DNA of 64,000 nucleotides from LMUY01 sp965199005 (GTDB lineage Bacteria; Pseudomonadota; Alphaproteobacteria; Acetobacterales; Acetobacteraceae), in assembly GCA_965199005.1 (NCBI GenBank), contig CBDAQK010000001.1, positions 1,798,001 through 1,862,000 of the forward strand. The letters are read 5' to 3'. Position 1 is the first letter of the stretch. The number at the start of each line of letters is the position of its first letter. Shown here in pieces: positions 16,598 to 25,502 of this stretch. The translations under genes were made by a program, and so were the position numbers. The notes under the pieces are model-generated. The model was not told where the DNA came from. It saw nothing but the letters and a program-made list of their open reading frames with translations, and did no database searches.

Positions 16598-17485
16598 TCA
16601 GGTCCGCCGCTGCGGATCGACGATGTCGCGCATGCCGTCGCCCAGAAGGTTGAAGCAGAACACGGCGAGCATCAGCGCCAGCCCGGGGAAGAGCGCCACC
16701 CACCACTCGCCGGACACGATGGTCGCCGCGCCCTCGGCCACCATGATGCCCCATTCCGGTGCTGGCGGCCGGATGCCGAGGCCGACGAAGCTGAGCCCGG
16801 CGGCGTTCAGGATGGCGTAGCCCATGGTGAGCGACATCTGCACCGCCATGATGGGCAGGATGTTGGGGAGGATGGTGGTCAATAGCACCCGCATCTCGCT
16901 ATTGCCCGTCAGCCGCGCGGCCTGGACGTAGCCGGCATTGCGCCGCACCGCCGCCTCGCTGCGGGCCACGCGGGCGTACAGCGGGAAGTTCACGATGGCG
17001 GTGGCCAGGATGATGTTGCTGACCGTGTTGCCGAGCGCGGCCACGATGCCCATCGCCAGCACGAAGAGCGGGAAGGCCATGATCGTGTCGGCGAGGCGTC
17101 CGACGATGCGGTCCGTCCAGCCGCCGAAGAACCCGGCTGCCACCCCCGCCAACCCACCCAGCACGAAAACGAGCGCCACGGAGAAGACGGCGATGCCCAT
17201 ATCCAGCCGCGTCGCCACGATCACGCGCGACAGGATGTCTCGCCCCAACTGGTCTGTCCCAAACCAATGGGCGCCGCTGGGCGCCTGCAGCGCCCGCACC
17301 GTGTCGCTGGCGAGAGGGTCATAGGGCGCGAGCCAGGGGCCGAAGAGCGCGCAGATCACCAGGAGCAGGAACAGGGCGAAGCTGCCGGCCGTCACCGGGT
17401 TCTCGCCCAGCACATAGCGCATGTGCTGCAGCAGCGCGCGCGCCGGGTGTGGCCGTGGTGCTACGGCGTTGACCACGGTGCTCAT
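16598..17485 (-). CDS. dipeptide-type ABC permease (DppC-like)
   Basis: A 295-residue inner-membrane permease with six predicted segments. The N-terminus carries the DppC/OppC extension (LAPYDPLA, then GTDQLGRDILSRVI), and the EAA coupling loop is AARLTGNSEMRVLLTTILPN. The start at 17485 overlaps the preceding permease's stop codon as TGATG, indicating translational coupling. A longer frame reaches 18313, but it lies across the neighbouring permease gene and is a shadow. It works with the DppB-like partner, the SBP and the fused ATPases. Confidence 0.93.
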   Translation of the reverse strand: MSTVVNAVAPRPHPARALLQHMRYVLGENPVTAGSFALFLLLVICALFGPWLAPYDPLASDTVRALQAPSGAHWFGTDQLGRDILSRVIVATRLDMGIAVFSVALVFVLGGLAGVAAGFFGGWTDRIVGRLADTIMAFPLFVLAMGIVAALGNTVSNIILATAIVNFPLYARVARSEAAVRRNAGYVQAARLTGNSEMRVLLTTILPNILPIMAVQMSLTMGYAILNAAGLSFVGLGIRPPAPEWGIMVAEGAATIVSGEWWVALFPGLALMLAVFCFNLLGDGMRDIVDPQRRT

Positions 17486-18495
17486 CAGGCCGCCCGCATG
17501 CGCGGATCGACGACGCCGTAAAGCAGGTCGATCACGAGGTTCAGCAGGATATACAAGATCGCCATGGTCAGCACGAACCCCTGGACCGGTGCGAAATCCG
17601 ACGCGATCAGCGCTTCCACTGCGTAGGACCCGATGCCCGGCCAGGCGAACACTTTCTCCACCAGCACGTTCGCGCCGAGCAGGAAGGAGAACACCATGCC
17701 GAGCGTGGTCAGTAGCGGCAGCATCGCGTTGCGGAAGGCGTAGCTCATCACCACGGTGCGCCCGGTCAGGCCGCTGGCGCGCGCGGTACGCACGAACTCC
17801 GAGGCAAGGGCCGACAGCATCGAGGCACGGGTGACCCGGGCAAGCGGTGCCAGGGCGAACACCGCCAATGTCAGCGCCGGGAGGATGATTTGCGAGAGCG
17901 CCCCCATGAAGGTGGCACCGTCGCCGGCGAGCAGGCTGTCGATCAGAAAGAACCCGGTGACGTGCGCTGGCTCGGTCGCGAAGCTGTCGAGCCGGCCAAG
18001 CGGGGCGGGGGACCAGCCGAGCACGTAGTAGAACACGTAAACCGCCAGCAGCCCGGTGAAGAACACCGGCAGCGAGACCCCGGCCGTGGTCACCACCCGG
18101 CACAGATGGTCGATCCACGAATCCTGCCGCAGTGCCGCCACCACCCCCAGCGGGACGGCAATCACCACGGCCAGGATCAGCCCGGACAGCGTCAACTCGG
18201 CCGAGGCCGGCAGCCTGGTGGCGATTTCCGCCAATACGGGCTGCCCCGTGCTGAGGGAGACCCCGAGGTTGCCGTGCACGAGATCGGCGAGGTAGCGCAG
18301 GAACTGCGCCCAAAGCGGCAGATCGAGCCCCAATTGATGCCGGATTTGCTCGATCGCCGCCGCCGACGCGACAGGCCCAGCGAAATAGACCGCCGGGTCG
18401 CCAGGCAACACCCGCGTCAGCAGGAATGTCACCACGATCACCCCCGCGACGCTGGGGATGGCGGTCCCCAGGCGCATCAGCACCGAGCGCAGCAT
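17485..18495 (-). CDS. dipeptide-type ABC permease (DppB-like)
   Basis: A 336-residue permease of the DppB/OppB type: N-terminal LLTRVLPGDPAVYFAG, a periplasmic loop with RHQLGLDLPLWAQFLRYLADL and LGVSLSTGQPV, then five further membrane segments and an EAA loop ARASGLTGRTVVMSYAFRNA. Start: ATG at 18495, five bases after the stop of the SBP gene; the frame extends back to 18561 inside the SBP coding region and was ignored. It ends at 17485, overlapping the start of DppC. Confidence 0.93.
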   Translation of the reverse strand: MLRSVLMRLGTAIPSVAGVIVVTFLLTRVLPGDPAVYFAGPVASAAAIEQIRHQLGLDLPLWAQFLRYLADLVHGNLGVSLSTGQPVLAEIATRLPASAELTLSGLILAVVIAVPLGVVAALRQDSWIDHLCRVVTTAGVSLPVFFTGLLAVYVFYYVLGWSPAPLGRLDSFATEPAHVTGFFLIDSLLAGDGATFMGALSQIILPALTLAVFALAPLARVTRASMLSALASEFVRTARASGLTGRTVVMSYAFRNAMLPLLTTLGMVFSFLLGANVLVEKVFAWPGIGSYAVEALIASDFAPVQGFVLTMAILYILLNLVIDLLYGVVDPRMRAA

Positions 18496-18499
18496 GGCC

Positions 18500-20101
18500 T
18501 CAGGCCTTGGTGAACGCGCGGAAGTCCGGCTCGCGGCAGGGCCAGAATTGAAAGCCGCCAATGGTTTTCTGCATGGCCAGATCGTGCAGCGGCTGTGCCA
18601 GCGGCATGGCTGGCACCTGGTCCTGCGCGATGCGGATGAAGTCGATCACGTCGGCATCGTAGGCCTTCGGGTCGCTGGTGAAGCGGGCTGCGTCGATCGC
18701 CTTGTCGAGCACCGGGTTCTGGTAGGACGATACGTTGAACACGGAATTGCTGCCGTGATAATTCCAGAAGAAGAAATAGTCGGGCCAGTCCAGCCAGCCG
18801 GCGAAGCGATTGACCACCATCGGTGCCGTCTTCTTCACCAACTCGCCGCGGAAATTGGCACCTGGAACCTTGTTCAGTTCCAGCGTGATGCCAATCGGCG
18901 CCAAGGCCTCCTTCATCAACACGGCGATCGGCTCCGCGACGGAAGCCTGGCCAGCGTCGAACAGAACGGAGGTGGTGAAGCCGCCGGGGCTGACCTGCTG
19001 CACCAGGGCTTTCGCCTTGGCGACGTTGGTGTCGTAGGGGAAGGGCTGCGGCCAGACGGTCGTCGTGGCGGGACCTTTGGCGCCCCACATCGCCACGCCG
19101 CGGCCATACAGCGCCACTTGCATGATCTTGTCGTAGGGCAGCGCCCATGCCACGGCCTGGCGCAGCCGGACGTCGGTGAACGGCCCGGTGGCGCAGTTCA
19201 TGGCGGCATACCAGATGCCGTTCGGCACCGGCACGCCGATCACCTGCACCTTGCCGGCGTCCAACATATCCTTCGCGTCCTTCGGCGGGAGCAGCCAGGA
19301 CACGTCGGCATCGCCGCGTTCCAGCAGCGCCCGGCGCGTCGATGGAGACGGGATGTCCCGCGTGATGATCCGGCGCATCGCAGGCTTCGGGCCACAGACC
19401 CAATCCTCGTTGCGGACGTAGATCGTCTCGGTGCCGGGCTTCCAGCTTTCCACCTTGAAGCCGCCAGAGCCCGCGACGTTGTTCTTCAGCCAATCCTTCG
19501 CCCAGGGGTCGCCGGCGCCGTTCTTGGTCGCGAGTTCGCTGTCGATGACGTAGGGGATGGTGACGCCGAGATCCGGCATCAGCAGCTTGTCCTTGCGGAT
19601 GAAGTCGATCCGGAAGGTCTTGTCGTCGACGGCGACGAATTGCTCCGGCTTTTCCATGCTGCCGGCCGCCATCTGCGTGGTGGCGAAGCCGCCGATGCTG
19701 ACCGCACGGTCGAGCGACCATTTGACGTCCTTTGCCGTCACCGGCCGGCCAGAATGAAACTTGGCGTCGCGCAACTTGAAGGTGACGCTCATGCCGTCGC
19801 TGGCCTCTTGCCAGCTCTCCGCCAGCTCGGGCTCCAGTTCGTGCAGGGTGAACGTCTTGCCCTTATTGTCCGGCAACGGGACGGATTTGAAGCGGACCAG
19901 CCGGTCGTAGCAGTTGAGCGCCACTCCGTTCACCGGCTGTGCGGCGCCGAGGCCCTGCATGTCCATGCTGTTCGGCCCGTATTCCTGCACCAGCAGCAGC
20001 GTCTCCGCCCGGGACGCCGTCTGCGCCTTGGCGGGCGTGCGGGCGACGAACGGGGCTGCCAAGGCTGCTGTCGAGGCGGCAAGAAAGCTACGGCGATCCA
20101 T
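18500..20101 (-). CDS. ABC substrate-binding protein, family 5
   Basis: A 533-residue periplasmic solute-binding protein of the peptide/nickel class (SBP_bac_5). The N-terminus, MDRRSFLAASTAALAAPFVA, is a twin-arginine (Tat) signal ending near AKAQ. The mature part has the usual LAESWQEASDGMSVTFKLRD and KDVKWSLDRAV segments. Start: ATG at 20101 with GGAG eight bases upstream; the frame extends to 20194 without a signal-peptide-compatible start. It is the first gene of the importer operon. Tat export is somewhat unusual for this class but occurs in alphaproteobacteria. The ligand is unknown: peptide, opine or glycoside are all possible. Confidence 0.92.
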   Translation of the reverse strand: MDRRSFLAASTAALAAPFVARTPAKAQTASRAETLLLVQEYGPNSMDMQGLGAAQPVNGVALNCYDRLVRFKSVPLPDNKGKTFTLHELEPELAESWQEASDGMSVTFKLRDAKFHSGRPVTAKDVKWSLDRAVSIGGFATTQMAAGSMEKPEQFVAVDDKTFRIDFIRKDKLLMPDLGVTIPYVIDSELATKNGAGDPWAKDWLKNNVAGSGGFKVESWKPGTETIYVRNEDWVCGPKPAMRRIITRDIPSPSTRRALLERGDADVSWLLPPKDAKDMLDAGKVQVIGVPVPNGIWYAAMNCATGPFTDVRLRQAVAWALPYDKIMQVALYGRGVAMWGAKGPATTTVWPQPFPYDTNVAKAKALVQQVSPGGFTTSVLFDAGQASVAEPIAVLMKEALAPIGITLELNKVPGANFRGELVKKTAPMVVNRFAGWLDWPDYFFFWNYHGSNSVFNVSSYQNPVLDKAIDAARFTSDPKAYDADVIDFIRIAQDQVPAMPLAQPLHDLAMQKTIGGFQFWPCREPDFRAFTKA

Positions 20102-20263
20102 GGGACGAGCTCCGGTCGGATTTGTGACACTATGGCAATGTCCATACGCAAGGATCGTGCCCTGGACATCCAACCCGTCCCGTGAGGTGCGCATTTACGT
20201 CTGAAATGCCGGTCTGGCGCCCCGTCGCTGCGGGCTGTCCGCTCAGGTCAGGGCAAATCTGCC

Positions 20264-22099
20264 TCAGTCTTCCTCGTCCTCACCTGCCAAGTCCGCCTCG
20301 GCTTGTGCCACGGCCGCCGCGGCCTTCGTCAGCTCGCCATAGGCGTGTTCGGTTTCGGCCGCGCCCTCGGTCACGATGCGCCGCAACTCATCCACCCCCT
20401 CTCGCAGGGCTGCGAGCCCGGCGGCGATGGGGGGCGCGAACCGGCTGTCGATGCGCTGCGTCTCGGCCGGCGGCGGCACGGCACTTGCCGGCGCGTGGGA
20501 ACGCCGCTCGAGGTCCTGGCGCCAGGACCTCAGGGCGGTCTTCAGCGCCGGGCCGAACCCGGGAATTGGGTTCAGCGCATCCTTCGTGACGTCCGCGGCG
20601 GTGGTGATGCCGTGTGCCGCCAAGGTGGTGAGCCGTTTCGGCCCGACGCCCGGGATTTTCGCACGGGCGAGCGGGTAGTTGCCGAGGAAGCGGTTGACCG
20701 TGGCGCGGTTGGCCGCCTCCCGTACCTCCGCGTCACGCTGCCTGAAGGCTTCGAGGAGCGTTTGCCTGGCCCGGGTGAACGTGGTCAATCTGGCCTGGAA
20801 GACGGCTGCTGGGTCGCGTGCTGTCCAGCGCTGCACAAGGCGCTCGTAGGTCGCTTGGGCCTGCTCGAGCGCACCGAGCCGGGCGGCGCGTTCCCGTTGC
20901 AAGGGTGTCTGCCTCAGCCCAAGCGCCTGCAGCAGCCGCAGCGGTGCCGGTGATGGCCGCAAGAGGTAGGGCCGTCCTCTGAACGAGAAGTGGCGCGGCG
21001 AAGGAATGCGGGGCGGCGGTTCTGGGGGCTTCACCGCGGTGATCTGCGCCCAAAGACGCTCCGCCTCGCGCACCGGGTTCTGCCGGGTCGTGTCCTGCCG
21101 GCCCGAGATGGCGAACAGGTCGCCGCCGATGTCAGCTTCGAGGTCGCAGAGTGGACAGGTGTCGCTGGCGTCCGGAACGTATTGATGGGCGTTGTTGGAG
21201 CGGCACTGCCGCAGCCCACCCCGAAGCGCGTCGAGGGCGCGGACCCAGGTCCCAGCGGTGGGCCGCCCCTCATTGGCACCCGCCGGACTGAAGGCGCGCC
21301 GGAACAACGCCTCCAAATCTGCGCCGACGGCGCGGAGCGGCAGGGTGCGAGGCGGGCGCAGCAGGCCGCGATCCTCGGCCCAGGCGAATTGGAAGGCCGC
21401 GATCGCATCGTGAATCTCTGGCGATTCGCCCGTTGCGGGCCGCCCGGCAAAGGGGTGGCGGGCGAAGAACAGCAGATGGAAAATCAGCACGGCCAGCCCG
21501 AATGCGTCGTGGTTGCGCGTCCGGCGTAGCCCACGGAAGCTCGGCACGCGCTGCAGTTCCGGTGGCTGGAAGTTCGGCGTACCCACGTCGCAGCTATGCA
21601 ACCGGCCGCTCGCCTCGATCTGCACGCTGTCGACGTCGATCAGCGAAACCGTGCCCTCCTCGGCAACGAGGGCACAGCGCTCGTTCACGTCCCCGATGAC
21701 CAGCCCGGCCTCGTGTCCGGCGGCAAACGCGCGTGCAAGGTTGGCCGCCACGGCGACGATGAAGGCGTAGCTCGCCTCCGGGAACAATGCCCGCCGGCTC
21801 TGCCCCGACCAGAGCGTATGCAATTCGCGCCCCGGCAGCCGGGCCATGGTGAAGCCGGCAACCCGGCGATCCGTCTCGATCAGGTCGATCGGCCAGCCGG
21901 CGTTGCGCGGCCGCGCGACGGGCGGCACGGCGACCATGGCGCGCAGCTTGGTGACCCGCGCGGCATCGGGAGATGGGTCGTAGATCTTGGCGAGCAGCCC
22001 CGCATGGCCAGCAATGGGAAAAACCACCCCCTCTCCGCCGCGGGCGAGTTCCGACCCGAGGGCGAGCGGCTTGCCGCTTACGGTGCGCAGGCCGCTCAA
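20264..22099 (-). CDS. kinase-like protein of a TerY-P triad, HhH C-terminus
   Basis: A 611-residue, predicted cytoplasmic protein. Residues ~15-300 form a protein-kinase-like domain: glycine loop LARGGEGVVFP, Lys ~38 (LLAKIYDP), catalytic Asp ~137 (GLVIGDVNERCALV) and metal Asp ~155 (SLIDVDSVQ). The metal-binding Asn expected five residues after the catalytic Asp is Cys142 here. A CPLC pair near residue 330 suggests a zinc knuckle, and a C-terminal region (~500-565) has two helix-hairpin-helix motifs (IPGVGPKRL, IPGFGPAL). This arrangement matches the kinase of the TerY-P triad, which co-occurs with vWA and PP2C proteins in chemical-stress and tellurite-linked loci. The start overlaps the PP2C stop (ATGA). 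Kinase activity is uncertain. Confidence 0.82.
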   Translation of the reverse strand: MSGLRTVSGKPLALGSELARGGEGVVFPIAGHAGLLAKIYDPSPDAARVTKLRAMVAVPPVARPRNAGWPIDLIETDRRVAGFTMARLPGRELHTLWSGQSRRALFPEASYAFIVAVAANLARAFAAGHEAGLVIGDVNERCALVAEEGTVSLIDVDSVQIEASGRLHSCDVGTPNFQPPELQRVPSFRGLRRTRNHDAFGLAVLIFHLLFFARHPFAGRPATGESPEIHDAIAAFQFAWAEDRGLLRPPRTLPLRAVGADLEALFRRAFSPAGANEGRPTAGTWVRALDALRGGLRQCRSNNAHQYVPDASDTCPLCDLEADIGGDLFAISGRQDTTRQNPVREAERLWAQITAVKPPEPPPRIPSPRHFSFRGRPYLLRPSPAPLRLLQALGLRQTPLQRERAARLGALEQAQATYERLVQRWTARDPAAVFQARLTTFTRARQTLLEAFRQRDAEVREAANRATVNRFLGNYPLARAKIPGVGPKRLTTLAAHGITTAADVTKDALNPIPGFGPALKTALRSWRQDLERRSHAPASAVPPPAETQRIDSRFAPPIAAGLAALREGVDELRRIVTEGAAETEHAYGELTKAAAAVAQAEADLAGEDEED

Positions 22100-22839
22100 G
22101 CGGAGCGGACGGCGATCACGAGCGTCCTGTCGTCATCAGTCCTCGCATCCGCGTCCGGCGAGCCCAGGAAGGCAGCTAACCAGGCCGCCTGGTCCGGCCG
22201 CTCGCCCGCCCCGTCATCCTCCCGCATTCCAGCGAAGACGTGATCGAAGAAGGCGCCGTGCGGCTCGAGCGTCGCCTGACGGATTGCAAGGAACTCGACG
22301 CCGTCGCTCATCAAGGCAAACTCGGCGGGCGGCTCGGGCAGGTTCACAACGCGCAGGGAGGCGCCGGCCTCGGGGCTGGTAACGAAGACGGTCTCGTTGG
22401 CGAATTCCCCGCGTTGCGGCGGCAAAGCGAGACGCCAGGCCCCGGACGCCTCCCGCAGGACCACGGCACCGTCCCCGACCTGCAGCACGCGGCTGCCACT
22501 CGCTGCCGCGTGCACGGCGAGGAGAGTGCAGGCGAAGGCGGCGAGCGGCTGCTCCCCCGCAGCCTGCGCAAGGGCGGCGCGCACGGCGGAGAGGGCGTTC
22601 GCGCCCCAGGCGGCGGGATCGTCACCGGGCGCGTTGGCGGCGACGTAGCGGAGAAAGGCCTCGCAGCCGAGCCGCGCTCCCTCCGCGCCCTGCGGCGCGC
22701 TGCCAGCCCCATCGCAGACGATTGCGGTCAGCGCACCGTCCTCCCCCGCCGCGACGGCGAAGAAATCCTCGCAGGGGCGGCGGGCGGCACGGTGGGCGGC
22801 CCCTGCGACGCGGGCGGCTGCCCAGCGCCAGGCGCTCAG
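22096..22839 (-). CDS. PP2C-family phosphatase of a TerY-P triad, CTG start
   Basis: A 247-residue PP2C-type metallophosphatase. Metal-binding motifs are all seen: ED in PCEDFFAV, VCDGAG, VGDGAVVL, LMSDGVEF and DDDRTLVI. The family N-terminus (SAWRWAAARVAG, then the Cys-Glu-Asp motif) is read in full only if translation starts at the CTG at 22839. The frame has a stop two codons upstream and no ATG/GTG/TTG until the GTG at 22584, which would delete the first metal-binding motifs. The CTG overlaps the stop of the vWA gene, so coupled initiation is plausible. It should dephosphorylate the target of the neighbouring kinase-like protein. Confidence 0.72.
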   Translation of the reverse strand: MSAWRWAAARVAGAAHRAARRPCEDFFAVAAGEDGALTAIVCDGAGSAPQGAEGARLGCEAFLRYVAANAPGDDPAAWGANALSAVRAALAQAAGEQPLAAFACTLLAVHAAASGSRVLQVGDGAVVLREASGAWRLALPPQRGEFANETVFVTSPEAGASLRVVNLPEPPAEFALMSDGVEFLAIRQATLEPHGAFFDHVFAGMREDDGAGERPDQAAWLAAFLGSPDADARTDDDRTLVIAVRSA

Positions 22840-23525
22840 AGTTCAGCCCAGCCGGCGGGTACCGGTGGAAGGGCCACCGCGCCGCCTGGCGTCGAGCGTG
22901 ACACGGCAGAGATCGAGGCGGACAGCCACAGGAAGAGGCTGTTGTAGTCGAGGCCGCGCAGATGGAGCGGCGCGCGGACCGAAATACGCTGCAGCGTCGC
23001 GAAATCGGCGCCGTCGACGCCGATGGCGAAGAAGGCAAGGCGCTTCGTCTCCTCTGCCCGGCGGATCTTCTCCGCCGCCTGCCGCCAATCGTCGGTCGGT
23101 GCGCCGTCGGTGATCAGCATCGCGATCGGCCGGTAGTAGGCAACGCCATTGTCTTTATAGGTCTGCTTCCTGTCCTCGATCATCTGGAGTGCCAGCTCAA
23201 TGGCGCGTCCCATCGGGGTGTCCCCCTCCGCGCGTAGGGCAGGCGGGCTGAAATTCTCGACGGTGTCGAAGGCGACGTCGGCTGTGACCGGTCCGAACGA
23301 CACCACCGCCAGTTCCGCCCGCTTGGCCGCCAGCGAGTCGCGTTGGAGGTTTTTGCGCAGCGCCTGCAACCCGGCGTTGAGCTGTTCGATCGGCTCGCCC
23401 GTCATCGACGCCGATTTGTCGATCAGGAGCATGACCGGGCATCGCGGATCAGGATTGTCCGCGAAGACGTTCGGCCGTGAGACCGACCGTCCGGGATTGA
23501 AAGGGATTTGGTCGAAGCTGCTCAA
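22836..23525 (-). CDS. TerY-like von Willebrand factor A protein
   Basis: A 229-residue vWA-domain protein, the first gene of the triad. The MIDAS motif is LLIDKSASM (DxSxS, Asp ~36), with the later Thr and Asp in GDTPMG and LITDGAPTDD. The TerY-type N-terminus, SSFDQIPF followed by FADNPDPRCPVML, starts exactly at a TTG at 23525; the open frame extends to 23654 but has no TerY-like sequence there. TerY proteins bind metal-dependent ligands in a surveillance complex with the kinase and PP2C. It overlaps the PP2C start by a few bases. A GTG start further upstream remains possible. Confidence 0.8.
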   Translation of the reverse strand: MSSFDQIPFNPGRSVSRPNVFADNPDPRCPVMLLIDKSASMTGEPIEQLNAGLQALRKNLQRDSLAAKRAELAVVSFGPVTADVAFDTVENFSPPALRAEGDTPMGRAIELALQMIEDRKQTYKDNGVAYYRPIAMLITDGAPTDDWRQAAEKIRRAEETKRLAFFAIGVDGADFATLQRISVRAPLHLRGLDYNSLFLWLSASISAVSRSTPGGAVALPPVPAGWAEL

Positions 23526-23713
23526 GGCGCCCCCGCTTTGCTGCTGGTGTACCTCGGGGTATAGCACACGTGTCACGCTGGATGAGAGGCGCCGCACGCG
23601 GACGATGATGGTGGTATTATCGGGTATGGTGGTATGACCAGGCTGGTGCTGCAACCAAGCGCATCGGCGGTCCTGGGCGCGACTCTCTTCAACCAGTATC
23701 GGAAACAGGCTGA

Positions 23714-24643
23714 ATGGCTCAAAAAGTAATCATCTCCTGCGCCATCACGGGTGCCATCCACACCCCAAGCATGTCGGACGCGCTGCCCATCACGCCGGAG
23801 CAGATCGCGCAGTCTTCCATCGAGGCCGCAGAGGCGGGCGCCGCCATCATCCATCTGCACGCCCGTGACCCGCAGACCGGCGCCCCCACGCCGGACCCGG
23901 CGGTGTTCATGCGCTTTCTGCCGATCATCAAGCAATCGACCAACGCGGTGCTGAATATCACCACGGGCGGCGGCCTGGGCATGACGGTCGAAGAGCGCCT
24001 GGCCGCGCCCATGCTGGCCAAGCCCGAGATGTGCTCCCTCAACATGGGGTCCATGAACTTCAACATCAGCGGCGCCGGCGGGCGGGTTGAGACCTGGAAG
24101 CATGATTGGGAGAAACCCTATCTGGACCGCACGGACGACCATATCTTCCGCAACACCTTCCGGGACGTGACGAAGATCGTCGGGATCATGGGCGGTGAAC
24201 ACGGCACCAAGTTCGAGTACGAATGCTACGACGTCGGCCACCTCTATAACTTGGCCTACTTGCTGGACCGCAAGGTGGTGGAGCCGCCGCTCTTCGTGCA
24301 GACCATCTTCGGCATTTTGGGCGGCATCGGTCCGGAGCCGCGCAACCTGCTGTTCATGCGCGAAACGGCTGACCGGCTATTTGGCGACCGCTATGTTTGG
24401 AGCGTGCTGGGTGCCGGGCGGCACCAGATGAACTTCACCACTATGGCCGCGATCCTCGGCGGTAACGTCCGCGTCGGGTTGGAAGACAGCCTCTATATTG
24501 GCCGCGGCAAGATGGCCCAATCCAACGCCGAGCAGGTCGCCAAAATCCGCCGCATCCTCGAGGAGCTGAGCCTGGATATCGCCAGCCCAGACGAAGCCCG
24601 CGCGATGCTTGGTCTGAAAGGCGGCGACCGCGTGGGGTTCTGA
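23714..24643 (+). CDS. BKACE-family enzyme (beta-keto acid cleavage, DUF849)
   Basis: A 309-residue TIM-barrel enzyme of the BKACE family, which transfers the acetoacetate part of a beta-keto acid to a CoA ester. The zinc-binding HLHARD motif is at about residue 48, and TTGGG, LNMGSMNF and FEYECYDVGHLYNLAYL follow in order; a SVLGAGRHQ segment near the C-terminus completes the active site pattern. 3-keto-5-aminohexanoate cleavage is the founding activity, but the family acts on many beta-keto acids. It stands 112 bases upstream of the ECF importer operon and is divergent from the TerY-P triad. Whether it belongs to the ECF pathway is uncertain. Confidence 0.9.
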   Translation: MAQKVIISCAITGAIHTPSMSDALPITPEQIAQSSIEAAEAGAAIIHLHARDPQTGAPTPDPAVFMRFLPIIKQSTNAVLNITTGGGLGMTVEERLAAPMLAKPEMCSLNMGSMNFNISGAGGRVETWKHDWEKPYLDRTDDHIFRNTFRDVTKIVGIMGGEHGTKFEYECYDVGHLYNLAYLLDRKVVEPPLFVQTIFGILGGIGPEPRNLLFMRETADRLFGDRYVWSVLGAGRHQMNFTTMAAILGGNVRVGLEDSLYIGRGKMAQSNAEQVAKIRRILEELSLDIASPDEARAMLGLKGGDRVGF

Positions 24644-24755
24644 ACGGCGTATGGCACACGAAGCCAACGAGGTGGTGGACTAATTCCGTTGTCATCCACC
24701 GCCGGCGGTCCGTAGTCTAACCCATGGTCGTTACAATGGATGAGGCACGCGCACG

Positions 24756-25493
24756 ATGGGTTCATTGATGGATGCAGGACAGATCGTCGCCGTTCTGCTT
24801 AACGTCCTCGGCGCGCTCTGGCTGGCGCTGGAGTTTTCGGGCCGCACCGTGGCGCTCAGCGCCCCCTATATCCGGCCCAATGGCTTCACCTGGTCGGCGA
24901 CCGCGATTGCAACGGCCGGGGTGGGCGCCGCAGTCTTCGTCGTCGGCCTGGGAACACTGGGTGGCCTGATCGTGATTATCCCCGGCTTCGTCTCGATCAA
25001 TCCAACCCGCGGACTGGAATCGGTGTTCGGGCTGCTCTTCGGGCTGCCTGGTGTTGCTGCCGGGATGATCGGGAATCCGATCGGCGATATTCTCACCGGC
25101 AAGCTTTCGCTCGGCAGTATCGCCGGGACGGTGACCACGGGGCTGACCAGCTACCTGTTCTACCGCATGTTCATGCGAAACCCAGGGCTCGCGGGCTTTG
25201 GCCGTCCGAGCGTCTCGGGCCGGTTCCTCGTCGCGATCCTGATCATGGCAGTCTTCCTCAAGGGCATCGGCATCGCAGGCTTTCTGGCAGCGATCGGCGC
25301 GTTGCCACAGCATGTCGCCTGGTACGTGGGCTTCCCATCGATCGCCATTGCCGAGGGGCTGTCCAACGCCGTGCTTGGCAGCGTTCTGACGAAAATCCTT
25401 TATCCCTTCGTCGACCGGATCGGCCTGACGCCGCCCGAGTCTGGGGCCGTGCCGGGTGTCACCACTCTCTCACCCCTACCGATGCGCGACTAG
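24756..25493 (+). CDS. ECF transporter substrate-binding subunit (S component)
   Basis: A 245-residue, very hydrophobic membrane protein with six or so segments, including VAVLLNVLGALWLALEFSG, VGLGTLGGLIVIIPGFVSI and LIMAVFLKGIGIAGFLAAIG. Its position directly before fused ECF ATPases and a T subunit, and its size and hydropathy, point to the S component that binds the imported solute. It is not one of the S families I can name, so the vitamin, sugar or nucleoside it binds is unknown. Two ATGs, 24756 and 24768, are possible. It starts an operon that runs to the PfkB gene at 30708. Confidence 0.8.
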   Translation: MGSLMDAGQIVAVLLNVLGALWLALEFSGRTVALSAPYIRPNGFTWSATAIATAGVGAAVFVVGLGTLGGLIVIIPGFVSINPTRGLESVFGLLFGLPGVAAGMIGNPIGDILTGKLSLGSIAGTVTTGLTSYLFYRMFMRNPGLAGFGRPSVSGRFLVAILIMAVFLKGIGIAGFLAAIGALPQHVAWYVGFPSIAIAEGLSNAVLGSVLTKILYPFVDRIGLTPPESGAVPGVTTLSPLPMRD

Positions 25494-25502
25494 CGCGGCG
25501 CG

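Noticed and set aside
18458..20185. 575-codon plus-strand frame opposite the ABC binding-protein gene
   Set aside because: Antisense shadow; the minus-strand binding protein has a Tat signal and family motifs.
22096..22584. PP2C gene called from the GTG at 22584
   Set aside because: This start removes the first metal-binding motifs (VCDGAG); the CTG-started version fits the family.
24644..24755. Possible riboswitch or terminator between BKACE and the ECF operon
   Set aside because: There is a weak GGTGG/CCACC stem, but no riboswitch core I recognise; too little to call.
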